From positions 248,001-312,000 of the forward strand of contig NZ_JAGGDJ010000002.1 of NCBI RefSeq assembly GCF_017652985.1: 64,000 nucleotides of DNA, read 5' to 3'. Position numbers and translations under genes: made by a program. The notes under the pieces were generated by a model. It was not told where the DNA came from. It searched no databases and saw only the letters and a program-made list of their open reading frames with translations. Origin of the DNA: Paenibacillus artemisiicola (GTDB lineage: Bacteria > Bacillota > Bacilli > Paenibacillales > Paenibacillaceae). Of the stretch, positions 42,013 to 50,366 are shown in pieces. Numbering within the stretch: the first letter of the stretch is position 1; each line of letters begins with the position of its first letter.

Positions 42013-43995
42013 ATGCTCGATGCTATAACAAGCTTCGCCGGCCGTTTTTTCGTAACGGGAGATCCGCTCATTTACGGCGCGGATGCGGCTATCGTACTGA
42101 CGCTCGTCACCTTCGCATTCGTACTGACCTATTTCAAAAGATGGGGGTGGTTGTGGCGGGAGTGGCTGACCACGGTCGATCATAAAAAAGTCGGCATCCT
42201 GTATATCATGGCGGCGTTCCTCATGCTGTTCCGCGGCGGCGTGGACGCCATCATGATGCGGGCGCAGCTGGCGGTACCGGAGCTGCAATTCCTGCAGCCC
42301 GACCACTACAACGGCATCTTCACCACGCACGGCGTGATCATGATTCTGTTCATGGCCATGCCGTTCATGTTCGGGCTGTTCAACGTGACGGTACCGCTGC
42401 AGATCGGAGCGCGCGACGTCGCGTACCCGTTCCTCAATTCGCTCAGCTTCTGGCTGTTCTTCGCGGGCGCCATGCTGTTCAATCTGAGCTTCGTGATCGG
42501 CGGTTCGCCGGATTCGGGATGGCTCGCCTATCCGCCGTATTCCGAGCTGATGTACAACCCCGGGGTCGGCCAGGATTTCTATATCTGGGGGATTCAGATT
42601 TCCGGCATCGGCAGCTTGATGACCGGCATCAATTTCATCGTCACGATACTGAAGATGCGCGCGCCCGGCATGAAGCTCATGCGCATGCCGATGTTCTCGT
42701 GGTCGGTGCTGTCGAGCTGCATCGCGATCATTTTCTCCTTCCCCGTCTTGACGGCCACGCTGGCGCTGCTCTTCCTGGATCGGTACGCCGGCGCGCACTT
42801 CTTCACGCTGGACGGCGGCGGGAATCCGATGATGTACATCAATCTGATCTGGATGTGGGGACATCCCGAGGTCTATATTATCGTGCTGCCGGCCTTCGGG
42901 ATCTTCTCCGAGGTGGCGGCGACCTTCTCCCGGAAGAAGCTGTTCGGCTACAAGTCGATGGTCTACGCCATGCTCATCATCAGCATCCTGTCGTTCCTCG
43001 TATGGGCGCATCATTTCTTCACGATGGGCTCGGGCGCGGACGTCAACGCCTTCTTCGCCTTGACGACCATGATCATCGCCATCCCGACCGGGGTGAAAAT
43101 CTTCAACTGGCTGTTCACCATGTTCCGGGGCAAAATCACGTTCGAAACCCCGATGCTGTGGACGATCGGCTTCATTCCCTGCTTCGTGATCGGAGGCATG
43201 ACCGGGGTGCTGCTCTCGGTCGCGCCGGCGGACTTCCAATATCACAACAGCTATTTTCTGATCGCGCACTTCCATCAGGTGATCATCGGCGGCGTCGTGT
43301 TCGGCTATTTTGCCGGGTTATATTACTGGTGGCCGAAGCTGTTCGGCTTCAAGCTGAACGAGCGCATCGGCAAATGGGCGTTCTGGTTCTGGAACATCGG
43401 CTTCTACGTCTGCTTCATGCCCCAATACGCGCTCGGGCTGATGGGGATGACGAGGCGGCTCGTCACCTATGGCTGGGACAAAGGCTGGTGGGCGCTTAAC
43501 CTGGCATCCTCGATCGGCGCCGGTCTGATGGGGATCGCCTTCTTGTTCCAAGTGTGGCAAATCGCGCACGGCATCCGGCATTTCCGGCGCAACCTCGACG
43601 CGACGGGCGATCCTTGGAACGGCCGCACGCTGGAGTGGTCGATTCCTTCGCCTGCGCCGGCCTACAATTTCGCGGCGCTTCCGCAAGCATCTCGGCTCGA
43701 CGAGTGGTGGGAAGCCAAGCGGGACCGGGAACAAGGCATCTCCGGCGCCGCCGCTTCCCCGAAGCTGGAGCCGATTCATATGCCCCGCAATTCCGGCATT
43801 CCGATCGTCATGGCGGGCTGCTGGTTTTTGGCCGGCTTCGGCTTCGTATTCCATTGGCTGTGGCTGATCATACCGGGATTGGCGGGCGTCGCGGCCTGCA
43901 TGCTGGCCCATTCCTTCAATTACGATACCGACTATTATATCCCGGTCGAGGAGATACGACGCACGGAAGCGGCCGCAAGGAAGGTGACCCTATGA
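42013..43995 (+). CDS. qoxB: Quinol oxidase subunit I (heme-copper oxidase catalytic subunit)
   Basis: The 660-residue, roughly 14-15-helix subunit contains all heme-copper motifs. They are THGVIMILFMAMPF (heme a ligand His), WGHPEVYIIVLPAFGIFSE (CuB His cross-linked to Tyr, and the D-channel Glu region), WAHHFFTMG (two CuB His), PTGVKIFNW (K-channel region), and HNSYFLIAHFHQVIIGG (heme a3 and heme a His). It reduces oxygen to water and pumps protons. The start at ATG 42013 follows AAAGGAG; the open frame further upstream runs through the end of qoxA and is not used. It overlaps qoxC by 4 nt. Confidence 0.97.
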   Translation: MLDAITSFAGRFFVTGDPLIYGADAAIVLTLVTFAFVLTYFKRWGWLWREWLTTVDHKKVGILYIMAAFLMLFRGGVDAIMMRAQLAVPELQFLQPDHYNGIFTTHGVIMILFMAMPFMFGLFNVTVPLQIGARDVAYPFLNSLSFWLFFAGAMLFNLSFVIGGSPDSGWLAYPPYSELMYNPGVGQDFYIWGIQISGIGSLMTGINFIVTILKMRAPGMKLMRMPMFSWSVLSSCIAIIFSFPVLTATLALLFLDRYAGAHFFTLDGGGNPMMYINLIWMWGHPEVYIIVLPAFGIFSEVAATFSRKKLFGYKSMVYAMLIISILSFLVWAHHFFTMGSGADVNAFFALTTMIIAIPTGVKIFNWLFTMFRGKITFETPMLWTIGFIPCFVIGGMTGVLLSVAPADFQYHNSYFLIAHFHQVIIGGVVFGYFAGLYYWWPKLFGFKLNERIGKWAFWFWNIGFYVCFMPQYALGLMGMTRRLVTYGWDKGWWALNLASSIGAGLMGIAFLFQVWQIAHGIRHFRRNLDATGDPWNGRTLEWSIPSPAPAYNFAALPQASRLDEWWEAKRDREQGISGAAASPKLEPIHMPRNSGIPIVMAGCWFLAGFGFVFHWLWLIIPGLAGVAACMLAHSFNYDTDYYIPVEEIRRTEAAARKVTL

Positions 43996-44603
43996 TGACC
44001 AACGAGCTGTCCGGACACGGCGCCGCCGGGCACCAAGAGCATCCGGACGCGGAAGAGCTGCGCACGTTCGGGTTCTGGATCTATCTCATGACGGATATTA
44101 TGATTTTCGGCACGTTCTTCGCTACCTATATCGTGCTGCGCAACAGTACCAACGGCGGTCCGGGACCTGCCGAGCTGTTCGAGCTGGGCGTCGTGATCGC
44201 AAGCACCTTTATCCTGCTTACGAGCAGTTATACATGCGGGTTGGCGGTTCTGGCCATGCAAAAGGGAAAGGCACGGGCTTTGATCGGGTGGCTCGGCGTC
44301 ACGGCATTGCTGGGCGCCGCGTTTATCGGACTCGAGGTCCGAGAATTCGCCCATTTCGCGAACGAAGGAGCCACGATGGGCGCCAGCGCGTTCTTGTCGG
44401 CCTTCTTCACCCTGGTGGGGACCCACGGCATCCATGTCACCATCGGCTTGGGCTGGATGATCGCGTTGACGGTGCAGCTGGCGAAGAAGGGGATTACCCC
44501 GGTAACGAGGCGCAAAGTGCAGGTGGTCAGTCTCTTCTGGCACTTCCTGGACGTCGTCTGGATCTTCGTCTTCACCGTGGTCTATTTAATGGGGGTGAAC
44601 TAG
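43992..44603 (+). CDS. qoxC: Quinol oxidase subunit III
   Basis: The 203-residue membrane subunit has five helices. ELRTFGFWIYLMTDIMIFGTFFATYIVLRN and FFTLVGTHGIHVTIGLGW, plus the C-terminal SLFWHFLDVVWIFVFTVVYLMGV, are diagnostic of subunit III of bo3/aa3 quinol oxidases. The ATG at 43992 overlaps the qoxB stop, and GGAAGGTGA sits just before it. Subunit III stabilises the pump and oxygen channel. Confidence 0.96.
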   Translation: MMTNELSGHGAAGHQEHPDAEELRTFGFWIYLMTDIMIFGTFFATYIVLRNSTNGGPGPAELFELGVVIASTFILLTSSYTCGLAVLAMQKGKARALIGWLGVTALLGAAFIGLEVREFAHFANEGATMGASAFLSAFFTLVGTHGIHVTIGLGWMIALTVQLAKKGITPVTRRKVQVVSLFWHFLDVVWIFVFTVVYLMGVN

Positions 44604-44604
44604 G

Positions 44605-44931
44605 ATGGCGTCGATGGAATCGGCTCATTCGCAAGGAGACGCCCACGGCTCCTTGCGCTCGTATACGATCGGCTTTCTGTGCTCCATCGTGCTGACCGTT
44701 ATTCCGGCAGCCATCGTCTTGGGCGGCTGGTTGGACGGCAGCTCGAAAACCTACTCGCTGATGGCGGCCGGCGTCCTGCAATTGGCCGTGCAGCTGTTGT
44801 TCTTCATGCATGTGCGGGAAGAGAAGAAGCCGCGCTACAATTTGCTTGCCCTGATTCTCGGGCTGGTGATCTTGATCGTGATCGTCGGGGGATCGATGTG
44901 GGTGATGATGTACAACATGGTGGCGTCATGA
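44605..44931 (+). CDS. qoxD: Quinol oxidase subunit IV
   Basis: The 108-residue protein has three membrane helices (IGFLCSIVLTVIPAAIVLGGWL; LMAAGVLQLAVQLLFFMHV; LLALILGLVILIVIVGGSMWVM) in the cyoD/qoxD pattern with the conserved LQLLFFMHV-like block. It begins 1 nt after the qoxC stop and ends the operon. Confidence 0.95.
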   Translation: MASMESAHSQGDAHGSLRSYTIGFLCSIVLTVIPAAIVLGGWLDGSSKTYSLMAAGVLQLAVQLLFFMHVREEKKPRYNLLALILGLVILIVIVGGSMWVMMYNMVAS

Positions 44932-44966
44932 ATCCCCGCGCTTGAGCGAAGATGAAGCATGAACGG

Positions 44967-45000
44967 GAAGGCTGGCCTGAATCGCGGCCAGCCTTCTTTT
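44967..45000 (+). terminator. Rho-independent terminator of qoxABCD
   Basis: GAAGGCTGGCC/GGCCAGCCTTC perfect 11-bp stem with an 8-nt loop and TTTT. Confidence 0.9.
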
Positions 45001-45049
45001 CGTTTATTTTTCCATCCAGAAGTGGGGACAATGAATCCGGGAGAGGAAG

Positions 45050-45103
45050 TTCATACAAATTTAAGAACCTGTTCACCAATCCTTTAGAAGCAGCGGTTAT
45101 GCT
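45050..45103 (+). promoter_or_regulatory. 11-bp-phased hexamer array plus -10, before the kinase/regulator operon
   Basis: TTCATA (45050), TTAAGA (45061), TTCACC (45072) and TTTAGA (45083) begin exactly 11 bp apart. After 9 nt comes TATGCT (45098-45103), a 4-of-6 -10. This is the layout of PhoP/OmpR-type activator sites (TT-A-rich hexamer with 5-bp gaps). A matching array precedes uppP at 47480. Confidence 0.65.
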
Positions 45104-45201
45104 GGGATAGACCGGTCCGATTCCGGCATCCGGTCGCGAGCGAACCGTTATACATACGGCTTGCATTGACCGTAGCGCGGCGCGCGGAGGAGAAGTACGG
45201 T

Positions 45202-46671
45202 ATGTCCATTCGATTGAAGCTGCTCCTGTCCTATGCGGCGATGCTCGTCATCCCGCTCGTGTCCATCCTGCTGATCTCGCTGCTGATGGTGATCTTCTTC
45301 CAAGGCGATCTGCAGAATATCAAAAGCTTGTACGAGTCCACGGAAGATCGATTCGACTATGACCGCGTGGAGCATATCGCGAAAGAAATCAAACGTTCGG
45401 TCCAGCGGCAGCCCGAGTTATTGACGGACCAAGCCTACCTGGACGAAATGACGGCCGAGTTGAAAGCAAGAGACGCCGGTTTGGCCGTTCGGGTGGACGG
45501 GGCGCTCGTATATCGGTCCGCGGACGTCCGGCAGGTCCCCGAATTGACCGCGGGGCTTCCGCCTTTCAAGAAGCCCGACGCCGCGAGCCAATATCCGGCG
45601 GTCAAAATCGCGAACGCGAATTATTTGTACCTGCAGCTCGATTTCGATGATCGGACGGCCAAGCAGGGCACGGTCTTCATCATCTCGAAGCTCGATCCCG
45701 TGACGTATTTCATCCGCAAATATTTTCCGACGCTGTTTATCTCCTTGCTGTTCGTGCTCGTCCTGACGCATCTCTTGCTCACGACCTTCATGTCCAGGCG
45801 GATCATTCGTCCGCTTCAAGCGCTGCGGAACGCCGCGAGAGAGATCAAGGAAGGCAACCTGGATTTTCGGCTTCAAGTGGCAGGGAAGGACGAGATCGGC
45901 CAGTTAGGCGTCGCGTTCGAGGAGATGCGTTCGCGTTTGCAGCAGTCCATTGAACGGCAAGCGCAGTACGAGGAGAATCGCAAGGCGCTGATCGCGAATA
46001 TCTCCCATGACCTGAAGACGCCGCTCACGGCCATCAAGGGCTACGTGGACGGAATCGTGGAAGGCGTAGCGGACACGCCCGAGAAGAGCGCGAAGTACAT
46101 GCGGACCATCGCCGCCAAGGCAGACGAACTGGACGTGCTGATTAACGAACTCTTCTTATATTCCAAGCTTGACTTGAATCGCGAGCCGTTTCGTTTCGAA
46201 GCGGTCCGCCTCGAGCCGTATCTTCGCGATTGGTCGGACGAATTGCAATTCGAGCTGGAGAAACGGCGGATCGGGTATACCGCCGCTATCGCGTTTGACC
46301 CGGAGACGGTCGTTTCGCTGGACTGGGACCATTTCAAACGGGTGCTGAACAATATCATTCAAAACAGCGTGCGGTATTCGGACAAGGCCGAATCGGCCAT
46401 CGCGCTGTCAGCCGCTCGCGACGGCAAGGAAGTCGTGATCCGCATTGCCGACAACGGGATCGGAATCGAGCCGGAGGCGCTCGCTCATATTTTCGAACGA
46501 TTCTACCGGGCCGAGGAGTCGCGAAACGCGGATACGGGCGGCAGCGGGCTTGGGCTTGCGATCGCCAAGCAGATCATGGAGGGGCATGGCGGCACGATCT
46601 CGGCGGTCAGCCGGCCGAACGAAGGAACGACCGTGACGCTTCGCATTCCCGTATGGCATGGAGGGGAATAG
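45202..46671 (+). CDS. HAMP-domain sensor histidine kinase (uppP-linked system)
   Basis: The 489-residue kinase has TM1 at about residues 5-35, an extracellular sensor of about 130 residues and TM2 at about 178-202. HAMP follows (RRIIRPLQALRNAAREIKEGNLDFRL...DEIGQLGVAFEEMR). HisKA carries His269 (NISHDLKTPLTAIKGY), and HATPase_c is complete (NNIIQNSVRYSDK, DNGIGIEPE, FERFYR, GGSGLGLAIAK). The GGAGGAG site lies 9 nt before ATG 45202. Kinase before regulator is the reverse of the commoner order; the regulator GTG follows the stop codon with no gap. The phased array upstream suggests autoregulation. Confidence 0.95.
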   Translation: MSIRLKLLLSYAAMLVIPLVSILLISLLMVIFFQGDLQNIKSLYESTEDRFDYDRVEHIAKEIKRSVQRQPELLTDQAYLDEMTAELKARDAGLAVRVDGALVYRSADVRQVPELTAGLPPFKKPDAASQYPAVKIANANYLYLQLDFDDRTAKQGTVFIISKLDPVTYFIRKYFPTLFISLLFVLVLTHLLLTTFMSRRIIRPLQALRNAAREIKEGNLDFRLQVAGKDEIGQLGVAFEEMRSRLQQSIERQAQYEENRKALIANISHDLKTPLTAIKGYVDGIVEGVADTPEKSAKYMRTIAAKADELDVLINELFLYSKLDLNREPFRFEAVRLEPYLRDWSDELQFELEKRRIGYTAAIAFDPETVVSLDWDHFKRVLNNIIQNSVRYSDKAESAIALSAARDGKEVVIRIADNGIGIEPEALAHIFERFYRAEESRNADTGGSGLGLAIAKQIMEGHGGTISAVSRPNEGTTVTLRIPVWHGGE

Positions 46672-47364
46672 GTGAATACGAAAACGATTTTGCTCATCGA
46701 AGACGACGTCACGATCTCGGAGCTGCAGAAGGATTACTTGGAGATCGGCGGGTTCGACGTCGACATGGCCGCCGATGGCGAGTCCGGCCTGAGCATGAGT
46801 CTGTTGGGCAAATACGACCTGGTGATCTTGGACGTCATGCTGCCGAAGAAGAACGGGTTTGAAGTGTGCAAGGGCATTCGGGAGAAGCGGGATATTCCCA
46901 TCCTTATGGTGACTTCCCGAAGCGAGGATATCGACGTGATCCGCGGTCTCGGCCTCGGAGCGGACGATTATATCGCCAAACCGTTCAAGCCTGCCGAATT
47001 AGTGGCCAGAGTCAAGGCGCACCTGGCGCGGTATGATCGGTTGACCGGCGCGAAGAACGCCAAGAACGACGTGCACATCCGCGGGCTGCGGATCGAACCG
47101 GACACGCGGAAAGTGTTCGTGAACGAGACGGAGACCGCGCTGACCACCAAAGAATTCGACCTGCTCTACGTACTCGCGAGCCATCCCGGCCGCGTATTTA
47201 CCAAGGAGCATTTGTTCGAACGGATATGGGATCTCGGGGCGAAAGGCGATATGCAGACCATTACCGTGCATATTCGGAAGATTCGCGAGAAAATCGAGCA
47301 GGATCCCGCCAATCCGACCTACATCGAGACGGTCTGGGGGACCGGGTATCGATTCAAAGACTAA
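46672..47364 (+). CDS. OmpR-family response regulator (uppP-linked system)
   Basis: The 230-residue regulator has a receiver domain (IEDDV acid pocket, phosphoacceptor Asp54 in LVILDVMLPKKNGFEV, Lys in YIAKPFKP) and an OmpR winged helix (LTTKEFDLLYVLASHPGRVFTKEHLFERIW; MQTITVHIRKIREKIEQDP; TVWGTGYRF). Start GTG 46672 directly follows the kinase stop, with GGAGGGG at 46660-46666. OmpR-type regulators bind tandem sites about 11 bp apart; such sites stand before its own operon and before uppP, making both likely direct targets. Confidence 0.95.
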   Translation: MNTKTILLIEDDVTISELQKDYLEIGGFDVDMAADGESGLSMSLLGKYDLVILDVMLPKKNGFEVCKGIREKRDIPILMVTSRSEDIDVIRGLGLGADDYIAKPFKPAELVARVKAHLARYDRLTGAKNAKNDVHIRGLRIEPDTRKVFVNETETALTTKEFDLLYVLASHPGRVFTKEHLFERIWDLGAKGDMQTITVHIRKIREKIEQDPANPTYIETVWGTGYRFKD

Positions 47365-47402
47365 TGAGGCGCAGCGCGAATATCCGCCAGCGCGTTTCAA
47401 TG

Positions 47403-47443
47403 AAAGCCGCTTTCCGGGCGAAGACCCGGAAGGCGGCTTTTTC
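47403..47443 (+). terminator. Rho-independent terminator
   Basis: A 16-bp stem (AAAGCCGCTTTCCGGG with CCCGGAAGGCGGCTTT, one G-U) and T run. It separates the two-component operon from the uppP promoter. Confidence 0.92.
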
Positions 47444-47479
47444 TATCGTGCGCACCGCAGGCGGACTACTTACGGAAAG

Positions 47480-47544
47480 TTTAATCTCCGTTAAGAAAAC
47501 GTTAAGCGTTGGTTCACGTCGAGTTGAGGATCGGACGTTACAGT
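47480..47544 (+). promoter_or_regulatory. 11-bp-phased hexamer array plus -10, before uppP
   Basis: TTTAAT (47480), TTAAGA (47491), TTAAGC (47502), TTCACG (47513) and TTGAGG (47524) start exactly 11 bp apart. After 9 nt comes TACAGT (47539-47544), a 4-of-6 -10. The gap from last hexamer to -10 is identical to that in the 45050 array. Confidence 0.7.
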
Positions 47545-47597
47545 AGAAAGGGCCTCATCAGGACGTCCACCACGGTAAGGGAGCGTGCAAGCCCATT

Positions 47598-48458
47598 ATG
47601 CAAGACTTATTCACCGCGATCGTACAAGGCATCGTAGAAGGACTGACGGAGTTTTTGCCGGTTTCGTCGACCGGCCACTTGATTCTGAGCGGGAAGCTGC
47701 TTGGATTCTCCGGCGAGAAGGCGGACACGTTCGAAATCATCATCCAGCTCGGCGCCATCCTGGCGGTCGCCGTCATCTATTGGCGGCGCATTCTTCATTT
47801 GCTCGGACTGCGCCGCTTTCATCCGGCGGAAGCGGCTCAGCATGACCAGGAGCCGAATCGCCGGACGCAAGCCGCGGGACAGACCTCGAAGCTGAATCTG
47901 ATCCATGTCATACTGGCTTGTTTACCGGCGATGGCGCTCGGCGTGCTCCTGCATTCATGGATCAAGGATTACTTGTTCTCCCCGTATACGGTGCTCGCCG
48001 GTCTGGTTCTGGGCGGCATCTTCATGCTGCTGGGGCAGAAGAAGCAAACCGCAGCCATGGCGGAGGAAATCGACCAATTATCCTACAAACAAGCCATGCT
48101 CATCGGCTTCTACCAATGTCTCGCCCTTTGGCCGGGCTTCTCCCGTTCCGGCGCCACCATCGCCGGCGGCTTGTTGTCGGGCGTCGGCTACCGGGCCGCG
48201 ACGAACTTCTCGTTTCTGATCGCCATTCCCATGATGATCGCGGCCAGCGGGTATGAACTGCTGAAGAGCTACGATACGTTGACGCGTTCGGATCTCGGCT
48301 TCTTCGCGACCGGCTTCGTCGTCGCGTTCGTCGTGGCGCTGCTTGCCGTCATCACGTTTCTGAAATGGCTCGAACGCCTGAAGCTTGCGCCGTTCGCGTA
48401 CTACCGGTTCGCGCTGGCCGCCGTATTCCTGCCGTACCTGCTCATCGCGAACCGATAG
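47598..48458 (+). CDS. uppP: Undecaprenyl-diphosphatase UppP/BacA
   Basis: The 286-residue polytopic membrane enzyme dephosphorylates undecaprenyl diphosphate to recycle the cell-wall lipid carrier; overproduction gives bacitracin tolerance in this family. Both active-site blocks are present: EGLTEFLPVSSTGHLIL near the N-terminus and LWPGFSRSGATIAGGLL at about residues 177-193. The loop at about 75-100 is longer and more charged than usual. The ribosome site is poor (AAGGGAG lies 14 nt before ATG), so translation may be modest. The gene stands directly after the two-component operon and behind a phased regulator-site array. Confidence 0.95.
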   Translation: MQDLFTAIVQGIVEGLTEFLPVSSTGHLILSGKLLGFSGEKADTFEIIIQLGAILAVAVIYWRRILHLLGLRRFHPAEAAQHDQEPNRRTQAAGQTSKLNLIHVILACLPAMALGVLLHSWIKDYLFSPYTVLAGLVLGGIFMLLGQKKQTAAMAEEIDQLSYKQAMLIGFYQCLALWPGFSRSGATIAGGLLSGVGYRAATNFSFLIAIPMMIAASGYELLKSYDTLTRSDLGFFATGFVVAFVVALLAVITFLKWLERLKLAPFAYYRFALAAVFLPYLLIANR

Positions 48459-48527
48459 CAAGCGGCAGCGGTCCGACGATAGTTCGAATCCCGAAGAACG
48501 GTAAATGCACGGCTGGAGGTGCTGCTG

Positions 48528-48704
48528 ATGAACAAGCATGGGTTAACGGTGAGTTTGCTGGGCCTTGGGACCGGCATTTATGCGGTGACGATCACGATGC
48601 ACGCCCCGTTCTATATCAAGCTGACCGGCGCGGAAGCGGGCTCGTTCTTCTTCCTGTACGGGATAATCTTGTTCCTGAGAGGCATCCGCGATGCTTCGGC
48701 ATGA
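48528..48704 (+). CDS. Small two-helix membrane protein
   Basis: The 58-residue product has two hydrophobic segments (LTVSLLGLGTGIYAVTIT and SFFFLYGIILFLRGI) separated by a short polar turn. GGAGG at 48515-48519 lies 8 nt before ATG 48528. It follows uppP by 69 nt and precedes another membrane protein gene, so it is probably part of the same transcript. I do not recognise a family. Confidence 0.65.
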   Translation: MNKHGLTVSLLGLGTGIYAVTITMHAPFYIKLTGAEAGSFFFLYGIILFLRGIRDASA

Positions 48705-48749
48705 CATGGGCAATCGGAATCCAATCCTAAAGAGAAAGAGTTGGCGATT

Positions 48750-49574
48750 ATGAACGAATTTCTGAAAGCAGCCAGGCAGCATGTCGGAGGCCTGCTTGCC
48801 AAAGTTCCGGAAATCACGGTTTACTTTTGGATCACGAAGCTATTGACGACCGGGATGGGGGAGGTCGCATCAGACTTCCTGTTCGAACGGCTGAATCCCG
48901 TCCTTTCGGCTCCGTTAAGCGTGCTCATCTTCGTGGCCGCCATGGTGTTGCAGTTCAAAGTGCGGCGGTACATGCCCGGCGTCTATTGGTTCGTCGTGGT
49001 AATGGTCAGCATCTTCGGAACGACGGCTGCCGATGTCGTGCGCGTCGGGCTCGGCATTCCCTACGTCGCCTCCACGCTCTTCTTTATGATTGCGCTCGCG
49101 GCCTTGCTCGCGGTCTGGTATAAGCGCGAAGGCACATTATCCGTGCACAGCATATTCACGCGGCGCCGGGAGATTTTTTACTGGTTGACCGTATTGACGA
49201 CGTTCGCGCTCGGCACGGCCGCCGGGGACATGACGGCAGAGAGCATGCAGCTCGGGTATCTCGCTTCCGGCTTGCTGTTTGCGGCGGTTCTGGCCGTGCC
49301 GGCGATCGCGTTTTATCGATTCGGACTTCGCGAGATCGCCGCGTTTTGGTTCGCGTATATCCTGACGCGGCCGGTCGGGGCTTCCTTCGCGGATTGGATG
49401 TCCGCGGCGCATGATCGCGGCGGTCTGGGATGGGGGAAGGGGCCGGTGACGTTCGTGCTGACCGTTCTGATCGTGCTGCTCGTTGTTTTCCGGGGCGGTT
49501 CGCCGGCTCGTGAGAGAGAAGACGAAACGGCGCCGGCATTGACGCATGAGAGAAGGGAAATTCATGAAGCCTAA
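48750..49574 (+). CDS. Polytopic membrane protein of the COG4705 type
   Basis: The 274-residue protein has about eight membrane segments arranged as four similar units. Each carries an acidic residue after a small-residue motif: TGMGEVASDF, GTTAADVV, GTAAGDMTAE and GASFADWM. The opening KVPEITVYFWITKLLTTGMGEVASDF matches the uncharacterised COG4705 membrane proteins. Repeated membrane-buried acids suggest cation transport, but this is inference. The ribosome site is weak (AAAGAG). Its end overlaps the next gene by 11 nt. Confidence 0.8.
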   Translation: MNEFLKAARQHVGGLLAKVPEITVYFWITKLLTTGMGEVASDFLFERLNPVLSAPLSVLIFVAAMVLQFKVRRYMPGVYWFVVVMVSIFGTTAADVVRVGLGIPYVASTLFFMIALAALLAVWYKREGTLSVHSIFTRRREIFYWLTVLTTFALGTAAGDMTAESMQLGYLASGLLFAAVLAVPAIAFYRFGLREIAAFWFAYILTRPVGASFADWMSAAHDRGGLGWGKGPVTFVLTVLIVLLVVFRGGSPAREREDETAPALTHERREIHEA

Positions 49575-50196
49575 CCGACTCCTATTCATTCCCGCCGTCA
49601 TGGCTGCACTGGTCAGTCTGGCTTTCGTCCTGTACGCCTTATTCGGGACCATCCACCCGGAAACGGTTCATAGCGGAATCGCGACGGGCCGGCCGCCTGC
49701 CGACATGAAACGCGATGCGGCGGGCGGCGACGGGCTGTTCCGGACCTTGGGGACGATTGCCGTCTGGTGCGGGGCCGTCGGTTATGCGTGGCTGCGCCTG
49801 AAGAAGAAGCGCAAATCGCCGTCTCCGCTCGCGAAGAAGATCGGCAAGCTGTTCAACCGGCTGCATCAACCGGCGGGTTATGCGGCGCTCGCGTTCGTCG
49901 CGGCCCACGGGATTTATTTCTTGACGCAAGCGGCGATTAAGGACGATGCCTTTACGGGCATCGCGGCCTTTACGCTGCTGCTGTCGTTGGCCGTTTACGG
50001 CTTTTTGATCCGCCGGGTGAAGATGAAGCATGTTCGGCAAATCCATTTTTTACTGGCGACCGCGTTCGCCATCGTCGCGATCGTCCATGCAGGCGGCACG
50101 GCTATTCTGGCAACGCTAGCCGTCATCGTCTGCTGGGCGCTGATCGGGCTCATCGAGCGGCGGGCTGCGCAGCCGGTCAAGGACGGGCGGCCATAA
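49564..50196 (+). CDS. Membrane protein with paired His, ferric-reductase/cytochrome b-like
   Basis: The 210-residue protein has an N-terminal helix, a polar loop of about 45 residues and four further helices. The helices carry His pairs: LHQPAGYAALAFVAAHGIYF and RQIHFLLATAFAIVAIVHAGG, spaced as heme ligands in ferric-reductase-like or b561-like proteins. Heme binding is a prediction. ATG 49564 follows AAGGGAA and overlaps the preceding gene. It ends a run of membrane genes after uppP and is closed by a strong terminator. Confidence 0.72.
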   Translation: MKPNRLLFIPAVMAALVSLAFVLYALFGTIHPETVHSGIATGRPPADMKRDAAGGDGLFRTLGTIAVWCGAVGYAWLRLKKKRKSPSPLAKKIGKLFNRLHQPAGYAALAFVAAHGIYFLTQAAIKDDAFTGIAAFTLLLSLAVYGFLIRRVKMKHVRQIHFLLATAFAIVAIVHAGGTAILATLAVIVCWALIGLIERRAAQPVKDGRP

Positions 50197-50271
50197 AGAA
50201 CGCCCAATCGGCTTCCAACCTTATCGGGATGCTAACACGAAGGAGGCCGGCTGGCTGAACCCGTACCGCAG

Positions 50272-50305
50272 AAAGAAACCAACTCCCGAAGGGGTTGGTT
50301 TCTTT
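50272..50305. terminator. Rho-independent terminator
   Basis: AAAGAAACCAACTCC with GGGGTTGGTTTCTTT (one G-U), CGAA loop. It may serve both the uppP-side genes and the opposite collagen-like gene. Confidence 0.9.
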
Positions 50306-50366
50306 GATGTTTATCTCCAAGGATCCTGCCGGCTCCGAGGGGCAGCCGCGCAGATTACGATTACAC

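Noticed and set aside
41887-43275. 462-residue antisense open frame opposite qoxB
   Set aside because: His/Asp/Arg-rich shadow of conserved oxidase codons; no start signal or family match.
45202-47364. Classical PhoPR system
   Set aside because: Gene order is kinase first, the kinase lacks a PAS domain, and no phosphate genes are near, although the site arrays look Pho-box-like; identity as PhoPR is not supported.
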